Shown: positions 1 to 10,919, numbered from the stretch's first letter. The stretch is 25,030 nt of DNA from Tricholomella constricta (GCA_013368375.1 JAACJP010000093.1:1-25030), one strand, 5' to 3'. Translations and numbers: made by a program. The notes: generated from the sequence alone by a model not told the origin.

Positions 1-330
1 GGTCCGCAGATCCCCCGCTAGCCCCCCCCCCCGATGCAGTGCTGGGTGTGCCCCAAAACAACGACCCGCGGAGGTCCGCAGGGGTGGGCAACCCCCCGCT
101 GCTAGGCCCGCTGCAGTGCTGGGTGTGCCCACGGACAACGACCCGCGGAGGTCCGCAGGGGTGGGCAACCCCCTGCTGCTAGGCCCGCTGCAGTGCTGGG
201 TGTGCCCCAAAACAACGACCCGCGGAGGTCCGCAGATCCCCCGCTAGCCCCCCCCCCGATGCAGTGCTGGGTGTGCCCACGGACAACGACCCGCGGAGGT
301 CCGCAGATCCCCCGCTAGCCCCCACCCTGC
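1..330. repeat. GC-rich minisatellite, 71-77 bp units
   Basis: Units begin with GGTCCGCAG at 1, 73, 150, 227 and 298, giving spacings of 72, 77, 77 and 71 bp. Each unit has a variable first half (either ATCCCCCGCTAGCC followed by a C run, or GGGTGGGCAACCCC) and a second half that differs at CCAAAACAACG versus CACGGACAACG. All four combinations of the two halves occur. The fifth unit breaks off after about 30 bp. Open frames across this segment are by-products of the repeat and its base composition, and no gene is supported. Confidence 0.9.
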
Positions 331-543
331 CACCCCCACAGCACTGTATAGGCCCGCTGCAGCACCAGCGGGCCCGCTGGTACAGTGCCACACGGCTACA
401 TGTAGGGGCCCCGCTGGCACCGTGCCAAACGGCTACATGTAGGGGCCCCGCTGGCATTGCAGCGGCCCCGCTGCCGTCAAGTACGGTACAATGTATTGCC
501 CCGCTGGACAGTAGGACACGCTACATTGTAGTGCCCCTACCTG
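331..543. repeat. Left flank with palindromic CACTGTA/GCGGGCC repeats
   Basis: This stretch joins the minisatellite to the first LTR. It holds two copies of a 37-bp unit (from 392 and from 429) containing the palindromes TACATGTA and GGGGCCCC, and scattered CACTGTA/TACAGTG and GCGGGCC motifs. The 17-mer at 342-358 (CACTGTATAGGCCCGCT) occurs as an exact reverse complement at 20089-20105, on the far side of the nested retrotransposons. No gene is seen. Confidence 0.75.
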
Positions 544-1212
544 AGTTCTCCTCTCTGGGCGCACGGAGTACGGGATGCCGGATAGCCTGTCGACGACCAC
601 GCACGTTCGCATGCCAAGGCCCCAACCCGGCGACAACCAGACCCGATTGGAAATTAACCTACGAAAACGTCTTGCCCAGTCGTTCGCCGAAGATCCGGCC
701 GCACCACGGAGTCCCGCCTCCAGGAGCCACGCTTGATCACGAGCTCAACCCGATCACGAATCCGACCCGACGACTCCAGCCGATCAAAAGTTCCCTTTGC
801 CAAGTCGACGAGCGCCACACTCCTTAAAAAGGGTCGCGCGGTACCAAGCTTGGCGGTGCTTCTCTCAATAAACCAGTAAAAACACCTGCCTCGAGTCGGT
901 TGCATAGTATAAAACATACCCATGTAGTACCTACTTCCCGCAGTGAATTACAGCCCGTATTTTCCCTCACACTCAGAGTGAATAGCTCAAAAACCGTCGT
1001 CTCTGTCGTCTCTGCACCGTTCTCACCGTACAAACCGTCGCCGCCATCGCAAAACTCGTAACCGCCGTCTCTGTCACCTCGTATTCGTCGCCCGAACCCG
1101 TGAGTTCTCCGTATTAACTTCGTTCGTCTCGTTGTCGCACGACCGACATCAAAGTCGCATCGCCGACCCGTTCTATCTGGAAGCGTCGTACCCCATCGCC
1201 TTCGTCGTATCA
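544..1212 (+). repeat. Left LTR of element 1 (5' end probably truncated)
   Basis: Positions 544-1200 match 12563-13054 joined to 19869-20050 along their whole length. By eye there are nine substitutions and one 17-bp segment present only in the right copy. A TATAAAA box lies at 908-914. The end is placed at 1212 because ATCA there would pair with a TGAT at 12383, which follows a polypurine tract in the right copy; shared sequence can only be demonstrated to 1200. The first ~180 bp expected from the right copy are missing, so the left LTR seems cut off at 543/544. Confidence 0.82.
908..914 (+). promoter_or_regulatory. TATA box in the left LTR of element 1
   Basis: TATAAAA is present here and is conserved at 12944-12950 in the right LTR. 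It is the best candidate for the element's promoter. Transcription would start about 30 bp downstream, near 940. Confidence 0.5.
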
Positions 1213-1859
1213 CCGTCGGTTCGACTATTTACGAGTCGGATCGCCTTTTACCTACATTAAACAACCCTTACAAACCCTGCACACTCGCGTGTTTGGGAAC
1301 TTTTAACACTTCTCGCCCCCCATAGTTGTTAGTTGTTTTGTTGTTGTGCACAGCACCTACAGGCCTACTAGCTCTATCATTCTGGAGCCCACCGCGAGGG
1401 TTTTTAAAAGCCACCGCCGAACACGCAGCTTCATTCCTCGATTTCATAAAAACCTACGACTGGCGACCATTCCGCCAGCAACTCGTCAAGAAGCTAAAAC
1501 CCGAACCCTCCGTGCCAAAATCCGTGCTGCGTTCGGACAAGCCGACACCGACTCAGAATCGCTCTCCCGTTCTTCCGCTCAGTAACCCCACACCGCGCAG
1601 CCCATAACAACCTCAGCCCGCTCTTCTATAGTCCCTTGTCAACACCATCGTCGCTTGCCCTGACCGATCAAACACCGTTCCCCGAACCAACCGTTCAAAC
1701 CAACCCAGCTTCCGACCCCTTTACATCGGAACCTCCTACTACCGATCAAGGAGTAGAATTTAGACTCCCCCTCTATCGCCCACGACCCCAGAAACCTCAG
1801 ATTCCCCTCTCCGTCGTATTCCCCCTCCCGTCCCTCTTCCGAAACCAACACTATCTATC
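1213..1859 (+). other. Untranslated leader of element 1
   Basis: This lies between the LTR and the gag start. Short open frames at 1326-1607 and 1636-1884 resemble no family I recognise and are probably chance. No convincing tRNA primer-binding site follows the LTR, and no self-priming match as clear as that of element 2 was found. Confidence 0.5.
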
Positions 1860-2722
1860 ATGGCACAACCACCAATCATTGTAAAACCGATGCCCGCACG
1901 CGGACAAAGCTCGGCGCCGACGTTCGTGCCCGAACGCGCGCGTGAACTGCGCCGATATTTCTCGGACTTAAATCATCTCTTCATCGAGTGTAACGTCGTA
2001 GATGAACAAGAAAAGAAAACGCACACTACGCGATACACCGACATCGATACCGCGGATCTGTGGGAGCAACTGACGAGTTCGCAGTCGGTACCACACACGA
2101 CGAGTGGCGAAAAGCGATAATGGCGCTTTACCAGGCGCAAGCGAAGAAAGAAAGTATTCAATGGCCGACCTCGACTACCTGATCAGAGAACGACACCGAC
2201 TCGGGATCCAGTCGAATAGTGACCTCGGGGAATATTACCGACAGTTCCTTTCTGTTACCCAGTTCCTTGTCAGCAAAAACCGACTTTCGATAAACGAACG
2301 CGACCGCCAATTCCGTCGCGCGTTCCAGTCCGATCTATGGTCAAAGATCCATCGCAGGCTCGAGATCCTAAATCCGAACCACCATCCCGACGACCCCTAC
2401 GCCACGAAACCGTCGCGCTGCGGCTGAACATATCCTCCACGGAACAAACGCCGCCAACGACAGGAAGCGCCACCGGGGCGCCCCCACAATTACGATCACG
2501 CCAAGCGGGTCGTTAAGGCGCGACCAAGTCGCCTAGCACGGGACAGCCCCTCAAGTTGGAAGAGCTCTACGAAAGAATCAACCTGTTGGAACAACATATC
2601 CAACGCTTAGGACAAGACAAAGGAGGCGACGGCGGCCGACCGAATCAGTCACCTAATGACAACTGCCACTTCTGCGGTGGTGAAGGACATTATTCCTAAC
2701 TGTCCCATACATCAACATACGC
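1860..2722 (+). pseudogene. gag: Gag of Ty3/gypsy element 1, frameshifted
   Basis: Translation from the ATG at 1860 gives an N-terminus of the type seen in mushroom gypsy Gag proteins: a proline-rich start, then RELRRYFSDLNHLF, then RYTDIDTADLWEQL. The frame breaks near 2105-2120 and resumes in another frame with ADLDYLIRERHRLG and LGEYYRQFLSVTQFLVSKN, which form the capsid helical region. After a stop near 2425 a third segment encodes a short coiled coil (LEELYERINLLEQHIQRL, about 2550-2620) and a zinc knuckle beginning CHFCGGEGH at about 2667. The last cysteine of the knuckle is out of frame, after a TAA. Gag normally packages the RNA in a cytoplasmic particle; this copy cannot give a full-length protein. 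Confidence 0.85.
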
Positions 2723-4125
2723 GACGAAGGACGCTGCGCGACGAACCGACGACAACAAGATAGGTCTACCAAGCGGCGCGCGCATACCAGCGGGAACTCC
2801 AGGTCGATACATAAAAGACAAGTTGGAGAATGGCACAGCGCAACCCCGGCCAAATGGCGACAGGACAGCTATCAGCGAACGCGAACCCGACCGAAAGCAT
2901 GATGTTGGAAATACTACAGTTTAACGACGTCACCGACCATGACCTGAAAATCGAGGATCGCATGATCGTGTTAGAACGAGAACTCAACACCCTGCGCGAG
3001 GAAAGAGGTGTTCGACGGCGTAGAACTTATTAGCCGCGCACCGCAAAAGCGACCGTCACGTCGAAACCGTTCAAGACGCCGACCAACCAAGGATCGCACC
3101 AGTAACAAATCAGCACCCGCGTCGCACCGTCTCGGACGCGACGAAGGCCAAGCCAAGGCTCCCCGCCACCGTCCAACATACCTCTGACCCCCAGTACCAA
3201 GACCGACGCCACAGGCAATGCGCGCGACCAGACTCCAGTACACCCTTTCTCTAACATTCCTGAGAACCGATACATCCCCCCTACCACGCGAAACTTAGCC
3301 GCCACGGAGAAGGCGAAAGCCGACAGTGCGTACCGTACACAAGCGCCCATTACAGATCCGACCAATCAACGACTCTTCGCGCGCACTCGACGCCACCATA
3401 CCGGTCACAGTTCGAACTCTGCGGAGTAGCACGGAGGTTCGCGGAAAGTTTAGGGAAGCTAATACCCCGAACGCATCGTCGCCGGCAACCTGCAACGGTG
3501 TACCAAGAAGTCCCCACGTCGGCTTTCGAGGAACTCGACGCTCCCCTTGCGAATCCAACAGCGACAACGCGACGCCACCGCCCGGAGCGCTAGTCACCGG
3601 CGACATCTACGACACGTATTACCAGACCTACTACCGGCGACACCCGGACCGACTGATCGTCGCAATGGAATCGCATGCACTCAGATCGATCATGATAATG
3701 GTCGACGCGAGGAACAGATAGAAAGCATCGTCGACAGCGGATGTCAATCATAGCCATGTGGAAGAAGTTGCCATGGACTGGGGTCAAATACGACCCAACT
3801 ATAGTCTCCAGATGCAATCAGCGAACGGAACAACCGACCCGTCGCTCGGTCTAGCAGAAACGTACCTTGTACGATAGGAGAGTCACGCTCTACCTCCAAA
3901 TGCACGTCATTCGCAATCCGCATACGATATACTCCTGGCCGCCCGTTCGACGTACTTACTTGCTCTAACGTGAAAACAAGATCCGCCGACGATACGATCA
4001 TAACCATCACCGACCCGAACACTCGAGAGGTCATCGCAATACCGACCTTCGCGCGCGGACAACGTCGCCGCCCCAAGACCGACGTAAATTTTCGTATACT
4101 CTCGAGGAAATAAGTCGAGATCACG
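2723..4125 (+). pseudogene. Gag-Pol linker and retropepsin remnant of element 1
   Basis: Fragments in all three forward frames resemble the region between nucleocapsid and protease in related elements: an acidic helical segment (IEDRMIVLERELNTLREE, about 2953-3003), AYRTQAPITDPTNQ (about 3330-3370) and VAMESHALRSI just before the protease. The aspartic protease begins at about 3728 with IVDSGCQ, where DSG carries the catalytic aspartate. Its C-terminal part, reading ILLGRPFDVL (about 3930-3960), is in another frame. Several stops and frame changes separate the pieces. The protease would release the Gag and Pol proteins. The domain order is clear, but exact boundaries are not. Confidence 0.7.
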
Positions 4126-4739
4126 GCGATCTTGCACTCCTCCTCGAGTACGACCCACTAAGCTATACCCCGACTGTCCTTTCTTTCTGCGAACTATTAA
4201 CCGAACTTAATAGCGACACCTACGACGCGACTAGCCTCACTCTATGTCGCGGCATCCGAACTAACCCACCAACAATCGCCGACCAACCGCTAATACCAAC
4301 CCTACCCCCTCGAACGAACGACCCTCTCTATTTTACCGAACACGAGCCCACATAACGCCACACCCAATCTGACCAACACCACCAACGCCTTCGCTGTGAA
4401 AATCAAAGGCGTACAAACCAAAAAGAAGTACAAACCAGTAGCGCAAAAGTACGATCGATTGTCGCAAGCTGTCCCGACCACTTCCGAATCGACGCAAAAT
4501 ACTAGGCGATCCTCTCGCCGACATGCCGACTTGCTCCAACCCGCCACCTTTCAACCCACGGCCGCTACACGCTAGAGAGAAAAGAAGACCTAGACCGCGA
4601 ACACCCGGACTTCCTAACACCCGCTGAACGCGCATTATGCACGACCTCATGTGTAACAGAACCTCGTTTCGCATGGGACGATTCCGACGCGGTAGTTTTA
4701 GGTCGGATTTCTTTCCCCCATCGATTCCGGTCGTCGCAC
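4126..4739 (+). pseudogene. Eroded Pol linker between protease and reverse transcriptase
   Basis: This is expected to encode the spacer between protease and RT. Only short recognisable runs remain (for example KKYKPVAQKYD, about 4420-4453), split by stops and frame changes. Open frames on the other strand look like shadows. No separate gene is supported. Confidence 0.45.
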
Positions 4740-6110
4740 ACACCCTTGGATCGACGCAATATCCCCATACCGCCTGGCATCTACGACGAAGTTTGCGACA
4801 TTATCAAAACTAACTCGCCGCTGGCGTTTACGAACCGTCCAACTCCAGCTACCGATCGCGTTGGTTTTGCACTCTAAAGAAAACGGCAAGTTCCGCCTCG
4901 TCCACAGCCTCGAACCACTCAACCGTGTAACAATCCGACACTCGGGTCACTCCGATACCAGACCATGTCGCGAACAATTCGCCGGTCGCATTTGTGGCGC
5001 AATGTTAGACCTGTTTGTCGGCTACGACGAACGGCTAATCGCACCATCGTCGCGCGACCTTACCACTTTCCAAACCTTTCGGCGCGTTACGCCTAGTCAC
5101 CTTACCATGGGCTGGACCAACTCCGTCCCAATCTTCCACGACGACGTCACTCACATCCTGCAACCGGAGATCCCGGACTATACACTGCCTTATATCGATG
5201 ACGCTGCTATAAAGGGACCAGCAACTTGGTACCCCGACCCGGACACAGGATTACCGAAAACACACCCCGACAATGCCGACGTGCGATTCGCGATCTGGGA
5301 ATTCTTCAACGACGTCAACCGAATCCTCAGCGCATGAAGTACTGCGGCGGCACCTTCTCCGGCAAGAAGCTGATCTTATGCGCACCACAATTAAAGTCCT
5401 CGGACACGTCTGCACGCCGACGGTCGCATACCCGACGCGGACCGACTCCTTACTGCGTAATTGGAAGTCGTGCGCCACCCTATCGGAGTTACGCGCGTTC
5501 TTAGGAACGGTCGGAGTGCTAAGGATATTCGTCAAAAACTTTGCTCATCGCGCACACCACCTCGTGAAACTAACCCGCAAGGATGCAGTCTTCGAGTTGG
5601 CCCCGACCAGATCGCAGCACAGCGCGACATCGTTGAGGCGATCGCAGAAGCTAAACCCCTCGTACCCATCGACTACGCCTCAGACGACCCGTCATCCTGG
5701 CCGTCGACACTTCACACATAGCAGTCGGATTCTACCTCTGTCAAGCCGACCCCGTCGACCGGAGACGACGCAGGTACAACCGGTTCGGTTCCATCACACT
5801 AAACGACTGCGAATCACGATTTTCCCAACCCAAACTCGAACTTTACGGCCTATTCCGCGCGCTTGGCGCTTTACGACTGTACGTTATAGGCGTCTGCAAC
5901 CTGGTCGTGGAAGTCGACGCGCGGTACATTAAAGGCATGCTCTCAAAACCCCGATATCCAACCATCAGCTTCCATAAACAGGTGGATTGTATCCGTACTC
6001 ATGTTCCACTTCGAGCTTGTCCACGTTAAAGGCACGTGCCACGGGCCCGATGGCCTATCCCGTCGCCCTCGTCAACCCGACGACCCGACCGACAACTACG
6101 ACACGGAAGA
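4740..6110 (+). pseudogene. pol: Reverse transcriptase and RNase H of element 1, frameshifted
   Basis: The longest intact piece, 4861-5337, carries typical RT blocks of this mushroom gypsy group: RLVHSLEPLNRVTI, LDLFVGYDERLI, LTMGWTNSVPIFHDDV and the catalytic loop YIDDAAIKGP (YIDD, with both aspartates kept). The frame changes near 5334 into KYCGGTFSGKKLILC. The palm/connection block ELRAFLGTVGVLRIFVKNFA follows at about 5485-5545. RNase H survives in pieces: an aspartate in AVDTSHIAVGFYL (about 5700), a glutamate in KLELYGLF (about 5835-5855) and an aspartate in VEVDARYIKGML (about 5910-5945). The end of the module reads VKGTCHGPDGLSRR. At least four frame changes are needed, so the enzyme is dead as written even though most catalytic residues can still be seen. 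Confidence 0.85.
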
Positions 6111-6227
6111 AGCCGACTTCGAAGATTGGGTCGACCGGATGCAAGGACTCATGCACATTATTCAACCGCTGCCACGGCCGCCGTCACCCTTGCATGTTTG
6201 TCAGATCTTCGCTATGGCCCAGATCTA

Positions 6228-6243
6228 AAGTAAGGAGGAGATG
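6228..6243 (+). promoter_or_regulatory. Polypurine-tract-like 16-mer inside pol
   Basis: AAGTAAGGAGGAGATG occurs here between RNase H and integrase. The first 14 bases recur at 10259-10272 and 12369-12382, and the full 16-mer recurs at the second of these. The 12369 copy lies where a plus-strand primer would be expected, next to the right LTR. This copy could be a second, central priming tract or simply conserved coding sequence. Confidence 0.35.
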
Positions 6244-7808
6244 GTGGCAGTATACACCGACGCGGCACCGCCAGAACCAACGACTCGCGAACTCGCAACC
6301 GACCCCCCACGACAACCCAGAATCCGTACCGACGATGATACAGGAATAACCGACCCAAATGCGAATTCGACCGAAATGTCATACGATGATGTGCCCAGAA
6401 CTGACGCCGCTAAAGCCCAAGACCAACGCATAAATACCGTCAGACAATGGCTGACCGACCTAGAGCGACCAGAAGGTATGTCCGACGATCAGTACGCCAC
6501 TTTCATTCGCTATGCCACCGGATTCTTCCTAGATGGAACACGACTATGGAGGAGAGACGGGCAAGGAGCACATAAACTAGTTGCCCGCCCCAACGCGCGA
6601 TTAGAGATTCTGCGATCGGTTCACGACAACCTCGGACACAAGCGCTTCTACGCGACACGCGCGACCTTACTAGAACGTTTCTGGTGGCCCAACGTCCGTG
6701 CCGACGTTGTATGGTTCGTCCAGACATGTCACATATGCCAGATCCAACAAACGACCAAGGTACTGATTCCCCCGGTCGTCGCGACACCTGCACCACTGTT
6801 TGCAAAAATGTACATTGACACTATGCACCTGCCGACATCAAATGGTTTTAAATACATCGTCCAAGGATGTTGCTCCTTGATTCACTTTCCCGAATGGCGG
6901 GCCCTCCGAAAGGAAAACAGCCGCACACTCGGCGACTGGATGTACGAAGACATCATCTGTCGGTGGGGAGGACTGCGCGAAATCGTAACCGATAACGGGC
7001 CAGCCTTCATCAAAGCCGCCAAACACCTCACAAAGAAATACCACATACACAATATTCGAATCTCGGGTTACAACTCTAGAGCCAACGGACTCGTCGAACG
7101 GTCCCATTTCGACGTCCGACAGTCCCTCTTCAAAGCCGCCGACGGCAACGAAAGCAAATGGTCGCAATCCGCCTACTCAGTCTTCTGGGCTGAACGCGTC
7201 ACAATCCGCAAGCGAATGGGATGTTCTCCCTACTACGCCGTGACAGGAACCCAACCCCTTCTCCCACTTGATATAGTCGAAGCCACGTACCTCCAACCGC
7301 CCCCCGACTCTATCCTGTCCTCCACCGACCTCTTGACATGTCGCGCGATCGCCCTACAGAAACGGGCGGCCGACCTAGAGCAGCTACATTCAGACGTATA
7401 CGCGGCGCGACGACAAGCGGCGATTAGCTTTGAAATTAAACACGCCAGAACCTTACGCGACTATAACTTTAAACACGGAGACCTCATCCTCATGCGTAAC
7501 ACGAAGATCGAGAAGTCACTCAACCGCAAAAATGCGATCTAGATACTTAGGACCACTAGTCGTGATCTCTCGCAACCGCGGAGGCGCCTACATCCTTTGC
7601 GAACTAGACGGTACCGTCTTACATCGCCCTGTGGCGGCATTCCGACTCACTCCCTACTTCGCGCGAAAACAACATCCTCCTACCCGATAGCGCTCTAGAC
7701 ATAGACACCAAACGACTCAGAGAACTGGAAGCGACGACAATAACCGACGACGAAGACCGACCCGAGGTCGTAGGCGACGAATCCGAATCGGAAGAAGAAC
7801 AGAACTGA
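6241..7808 (+). pseudogene. int: Integrase and C-terminal end of Pol, element 1
   Basis: One frame stays open from 6241 to 7542 and encodes a near-complete integrase. The zinc-binding domain reads HDNLGH, then CHIC about 38 residues later. The catalytic triad is visible as D in MYIDTMHL, D in VTDNGPAF and E in GLVERSHFD. The frame is lost at an A run (7528-7532) and resumes one frame over with RYLGPLVVISRNRGGAYILCELDG, the SH3-like C-terminal domain. A second single-base slip at another A run (7666-7669) leads into LDIDTKRLRELEATT and a very acidic tail ending at TGA 7806-7808. This protein would insert element cDNA into chromosomes. Two small indels are the only visible damage, so it is the best-kept part of this element's pol. 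Confidence 0.85.
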
Positions 7809-7950
7809 TCAACTCGCGTCGATCACCCCTATACCCCTTTATTTAAATTCCATGTTACCAACAAGACATTCGCTCCGTCCGACGCCACCCCCCCCTCTCA
7901 ATCATAATCTTCATCACGCCTTAATTCACACCAAAAGGAAATGCATTACA
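7809..7950. other. Convergent intergenic gap between pol and antisense gene A
   Basis: About 140 bp, locally AT-rich (TTTATTTAAATTCCATG near 7840), between the end of pol on the plus strand and the end of antisense gene A on the minus strand. It probably holds polyadenylation signals for gene A. No distinct signal can be proved. Confidence 0.4.
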
Positions 7951-10119
7951 CTACAGTAAATTTAGCCCATTTTGCGGGCGCTCAGAAAGACGTACACCAA
8001 AATATATACAAGGGCAGGCGCGACCAAGACCCCAAGAAGCGCGCACGACCGACCGCCCACCGTTCGCCCTCACTCCACCCCCTCCTCCCCGTAGACGTCG
8101 CTGCCCGCGTGCAGCGGGCCCTCGTAGTTCCTCATCACTGGCCTCGCCATCGGAACCGCGACCTCCGCCATCAACACCGTCGGCCGCGCACATCTGGTCG
8201 TACCGATCCTGGAGGAGGCGGACAGCGACAGTCGTGTCCGCAAACTGGTCGTTCAGAGCTGCCAAAGTAGAGCGGAGGACCTCTACCCGCGCCTCGGTTG
8301 TCTGGGACTCCTGGACAAGGCTGCGAAGTAAGGCGTGTCGCGACGACAACGCGCGCTCCACGTCGGCACGAGAAAAGCGTGCAACTGCAGCAGCTGTCGC
8401 CTCCCGATCACGCCCCAACCCCACCAAGTCCACATCCGCCGGTAAACACGCACCCTCGGGAATCCGCCCGCGCCGAAGATAATCCGACCCCAGGAACGGG
8501 AGAGTCTCCGCACACTCCAGCGCGATACGTGTAGCGGGAGCACCGATCCCGAACGGCCCGTCGGCCGCATACAATCCGCGACGCGTGTCGGTGGGCGACA
8601 AAATGATCTGCACATCGCCGTCGGAATCCTCAACGACGGGACACGAAATGGGGCGACGACGAGGCCGCGCACCCGAAGCTTTGCCACCAGGAGCGACCGA
8701 CGGAACGCAACCCTTCGACTGTATCTTGCACCGGGCGCAAGTGCCGCTGCCCGGTCGCTGGATACAAGTCTGACTGGCGCGAACGCAACGCTTGCACTAC
8801 CAAACGAAGTTAGAAAGAAGCGCCCGACAGAGGAGCCGACCGACACCTCGTACCGGAATGTCGCGAGCGAACCAATCCGGACACTCGACCTTGAACTCCT
8901 CTAACTTCAGCTCCCAGGCGCTGGGGACCGCGGTCATCTTCCGCTTCTTCCCTGCCTCGACGATTACGACCGATCCCTCATCGTCCTCCCCCATCACACG
9001 CTTGCGTTTTTTGTCGGGTTCCGGGGCGGCCGACGGTGTCGCTGGCTTCGCACCTGAGAAAAGAGTTAAGCGTCGCCCGCTCACAGGACAAAACACGACG
9101 CCAGGACAGAGGGTGGACTCACCCGACCCCACGGGGCGAGCCACTGGACGGGACGTCTGTCAAAATGTAGTCAGGAGGCGAACAAGGGAATGGGCGCAAC
9201 GAGGACCTACACCGGGCACCACAGGGAAAGGAAGCGCTGTCGGGCGCCCTCCGCCCGCGGAGATGTAGGCCATCTTACGCGCACCACCGCCTTTTTTGCC
9301 CTCTCCCCGCGGGCGCACCGACGACTCTCCCCCACCAACGGCGGCGTGCGATCGACCGTCCAGAGCGACTTCAGAGACGGCGCGCGAGAGAGGCGCGAGC
9401 GGGTCCCGCATAGGCTCCTCGACCTCCCGCGCCATCCGCGCGGCCATGGCGGCAACGCTCGCTGCTTCCGACGACCGACAAAATTCCTCGACCGTACGCG
9501 AAACACCATCAGTCGCCACCTTCGCTGCCAACTCTTGCATAGTAGCGCCCGCCGGAACTACGGAAGCGGTACCGTCAGCCGCGGGGCCACCAAGGTCGGG
9601 AACCACGGGGGGCACCCCGCCCGCCTCGTCGTCCACATCCATAAGACTCGTCTCCACCGATGCCGCCGACTCGGCAACGGGAGTGACCACAACCTTTGAC
9701 GACGCCGCGGGCTCCTCGGGCGCCACCGACTGCGATGCGCGGCTACCGATCCCCGAACCCAGACGCTGATGCCGCTCCCGACGTCGGCGAGTGTACTCGT
9801 CCTAAGAGGCAAACACGTCAATAAACGTAAGAACACGAACAGCAGAGCGTACCTCGGGACGAAGGCCCAGAAATTGCACAGACCACTCCTTGTCGCCCTC
9901 AATGCCGGCCCAGATCGACGCTAGGGCTTCCGCCTCGTCACCCCACACTCGGCGCTCCCCACTGGCCACCTGAGAGCGCAGGGACTCCACGCCCTCCAGA
10001 ATGTCCTCCAAGAGATCAGCATGCATAGGGCGTGCCGCGTCTGCGGGAAGCGATTGCCAGTCGGCCCAGTCCTTTCCCAAGTTCTCCAAGACGAGCGAGT
10101 AGTCGGGGGCAGGGGTCAT
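7951..10119 (-). CDS. Antisense gene A: spliced Zn2Cys6-like protein carried by element 1
   Basis: I infer five exons on the minus strand: 10119-9853, 9801-9211, 9156-9123, 9053-8854 and 8796-7951. The introns are 51, 54, 69 and 57 bp, with GT donors, AG acceptors and TTGAC, CTGAC, CTTAAC or CTAAC branch-like motifs. Spliced, it encodes about 645 residues without a stop. Residues 1-89 are a helical domain (LGKDWADWQSL, EALASIWAGI). A low-complexity, partly acidic region follows, with a basic KKRKR that could be a nuclear signal. Exon 5 opens with CKRC and gives CX2CX6CX8CX2CX6C (about residues 365-394), the spacing of fungal Zn2Cys6 domains. A coiled coil lies at about 506-568 (ADVERALSSRHALLRSLVQE). 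A DNA-binding or regulatory role is inferred from the cysteine pattern only. The glycine- and arginine-rich C-terminus is less certain. It converges on pol, and its upstream end lies near a polypurine block. Confidence 0.72.
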
Positions 10120-10147
10120 TGCGAGTCAACAGGAAGAGAGGGAGATG

Positions 10148-10164
10148 AAAAAAAAAAAAAAAAA
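10148..10164. repeat. 17-base A run upstream of antisense gene A
   Basis: Seventeen consecutive A on the plus strand, read as a T run 29-45 bp upstream of the gene A start codon. Between the run and the ATG the coding strand is CT-rich (CTCCCTCTCTTCC), as is common in fungal promoters and leaders. Confidence 0.7.
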
Positions 10165-10236
10165 TTGAACCAAAACAAGGCGCCAAAAATTTTTCGCACC
10201 GCCACCTCCTCCCACGCCACACACGCGCGACGCCTA

Positions 10237-10272
10237 GACTGAGGACAGTCAGCAGTTCAAGTAAGGAGGAGA
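10237..10272 (+). repeat. 36-bp block upstream of gene A, copy 1
   Basis: It begins with the small hairpin GACTG-AGGA-CAGTC and ends with AAGTAAGGAGGAGA. The same 36-bp block with three mismatches lies at 12347-12382, upstream of gene B and directly before the right LTR. It lies about 118 bp beyond the gene A start codon. Confidence 0.75.
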
Positions 10273-10919
10273 GAGGAGACGTGGCGCACACATGGCGCCC
10301 ACATGGACCAACAAGTCACATGACTCAAACAGACCATACATCCTTACAAACAGTGGCGCAAACGATCGGACTCACCTTCACAAAACGAGACGAACACGAC
10401 CGACCCGACGCCGACGTCGCCACCGCTCCCACCCTCGGCAGCACTGTCGCCTCCGCCACCATCGCCCCTGAAAAACTCCCACTCCTGTCGGGGTCCATAG
10501 CCCCACCCTCTACACGGCCCCCGAAGATCTCGCGCACTAACTCGAAATTGTCGACCCGATAAGCACAGGATCCCCTGTAGCGACCCGAGGGGTGTCCCGA
10601 CTTGGAAATTGCAGAAAGGCACGACGGGCAGACAAAGCGCGACCCATGCGTGACACAACCGACAATTGGCGACACATAGCTCGAGTCGTGCAGGTCTTCA
10701 TGACGAGCGGCGATTATCTCCCAAGTAACCGGCACGGAAATGGCCTACGTACGGCGGCCGACACAATCAACCCGACAACGGAAGCGGCGACACAGACGAC
10801 TGCCTTGCGACACCTAAGAACAAAACGCGAGCTACGGGAGGACGACCACAATTTTAGGGTCCATACGACTAAAAACAAGTACACAAGGAATACCCGACCA
10901 AACTGCGCAACCCGGAGCC
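10273..10919. other. Unassigned spacer between the two antisense genes
   Basis: About 650 bp without a convincing gene. Open frames on both strands (for example minus 10735-10325, with a CPSC motif) have no homology I can recognise. The segment does not resemble the element 1 LTR by eye. It could be remnant LTR or untranslated sequence left by a rearrangement that placed two antisense modules side by side. Confidence 0.4.

Noticed and set aside
264..827. 187-codon plus-strand open frame over the minisatellite and LTR
   Set aside because: It crosses tandem repeats and enters the LTR. The composition explains it and no domain is visible.
824..1213. Minus-strand open frame in the LTR, with a near copy at 12884-13300
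   Set aside because: It is recurrent only because the LTR is repeated. It is arginine-rich low complexity and lies over the promoter region.
8283..8846. 187-codon minus-strand open frame overlapping gene A
   Set aside because: It lies in a different frame from the spliced exons and is arginine/serine-rich, as expected for a shadow of GC-rich coding sequence.
8792..9769. Plus-strand open frames of 157-169 codons across gene A
   Set aside because: They are antisense shadows of gene A exons. The opposite strand has consistent splice sites, cysteine spacing and a matching paralogue.
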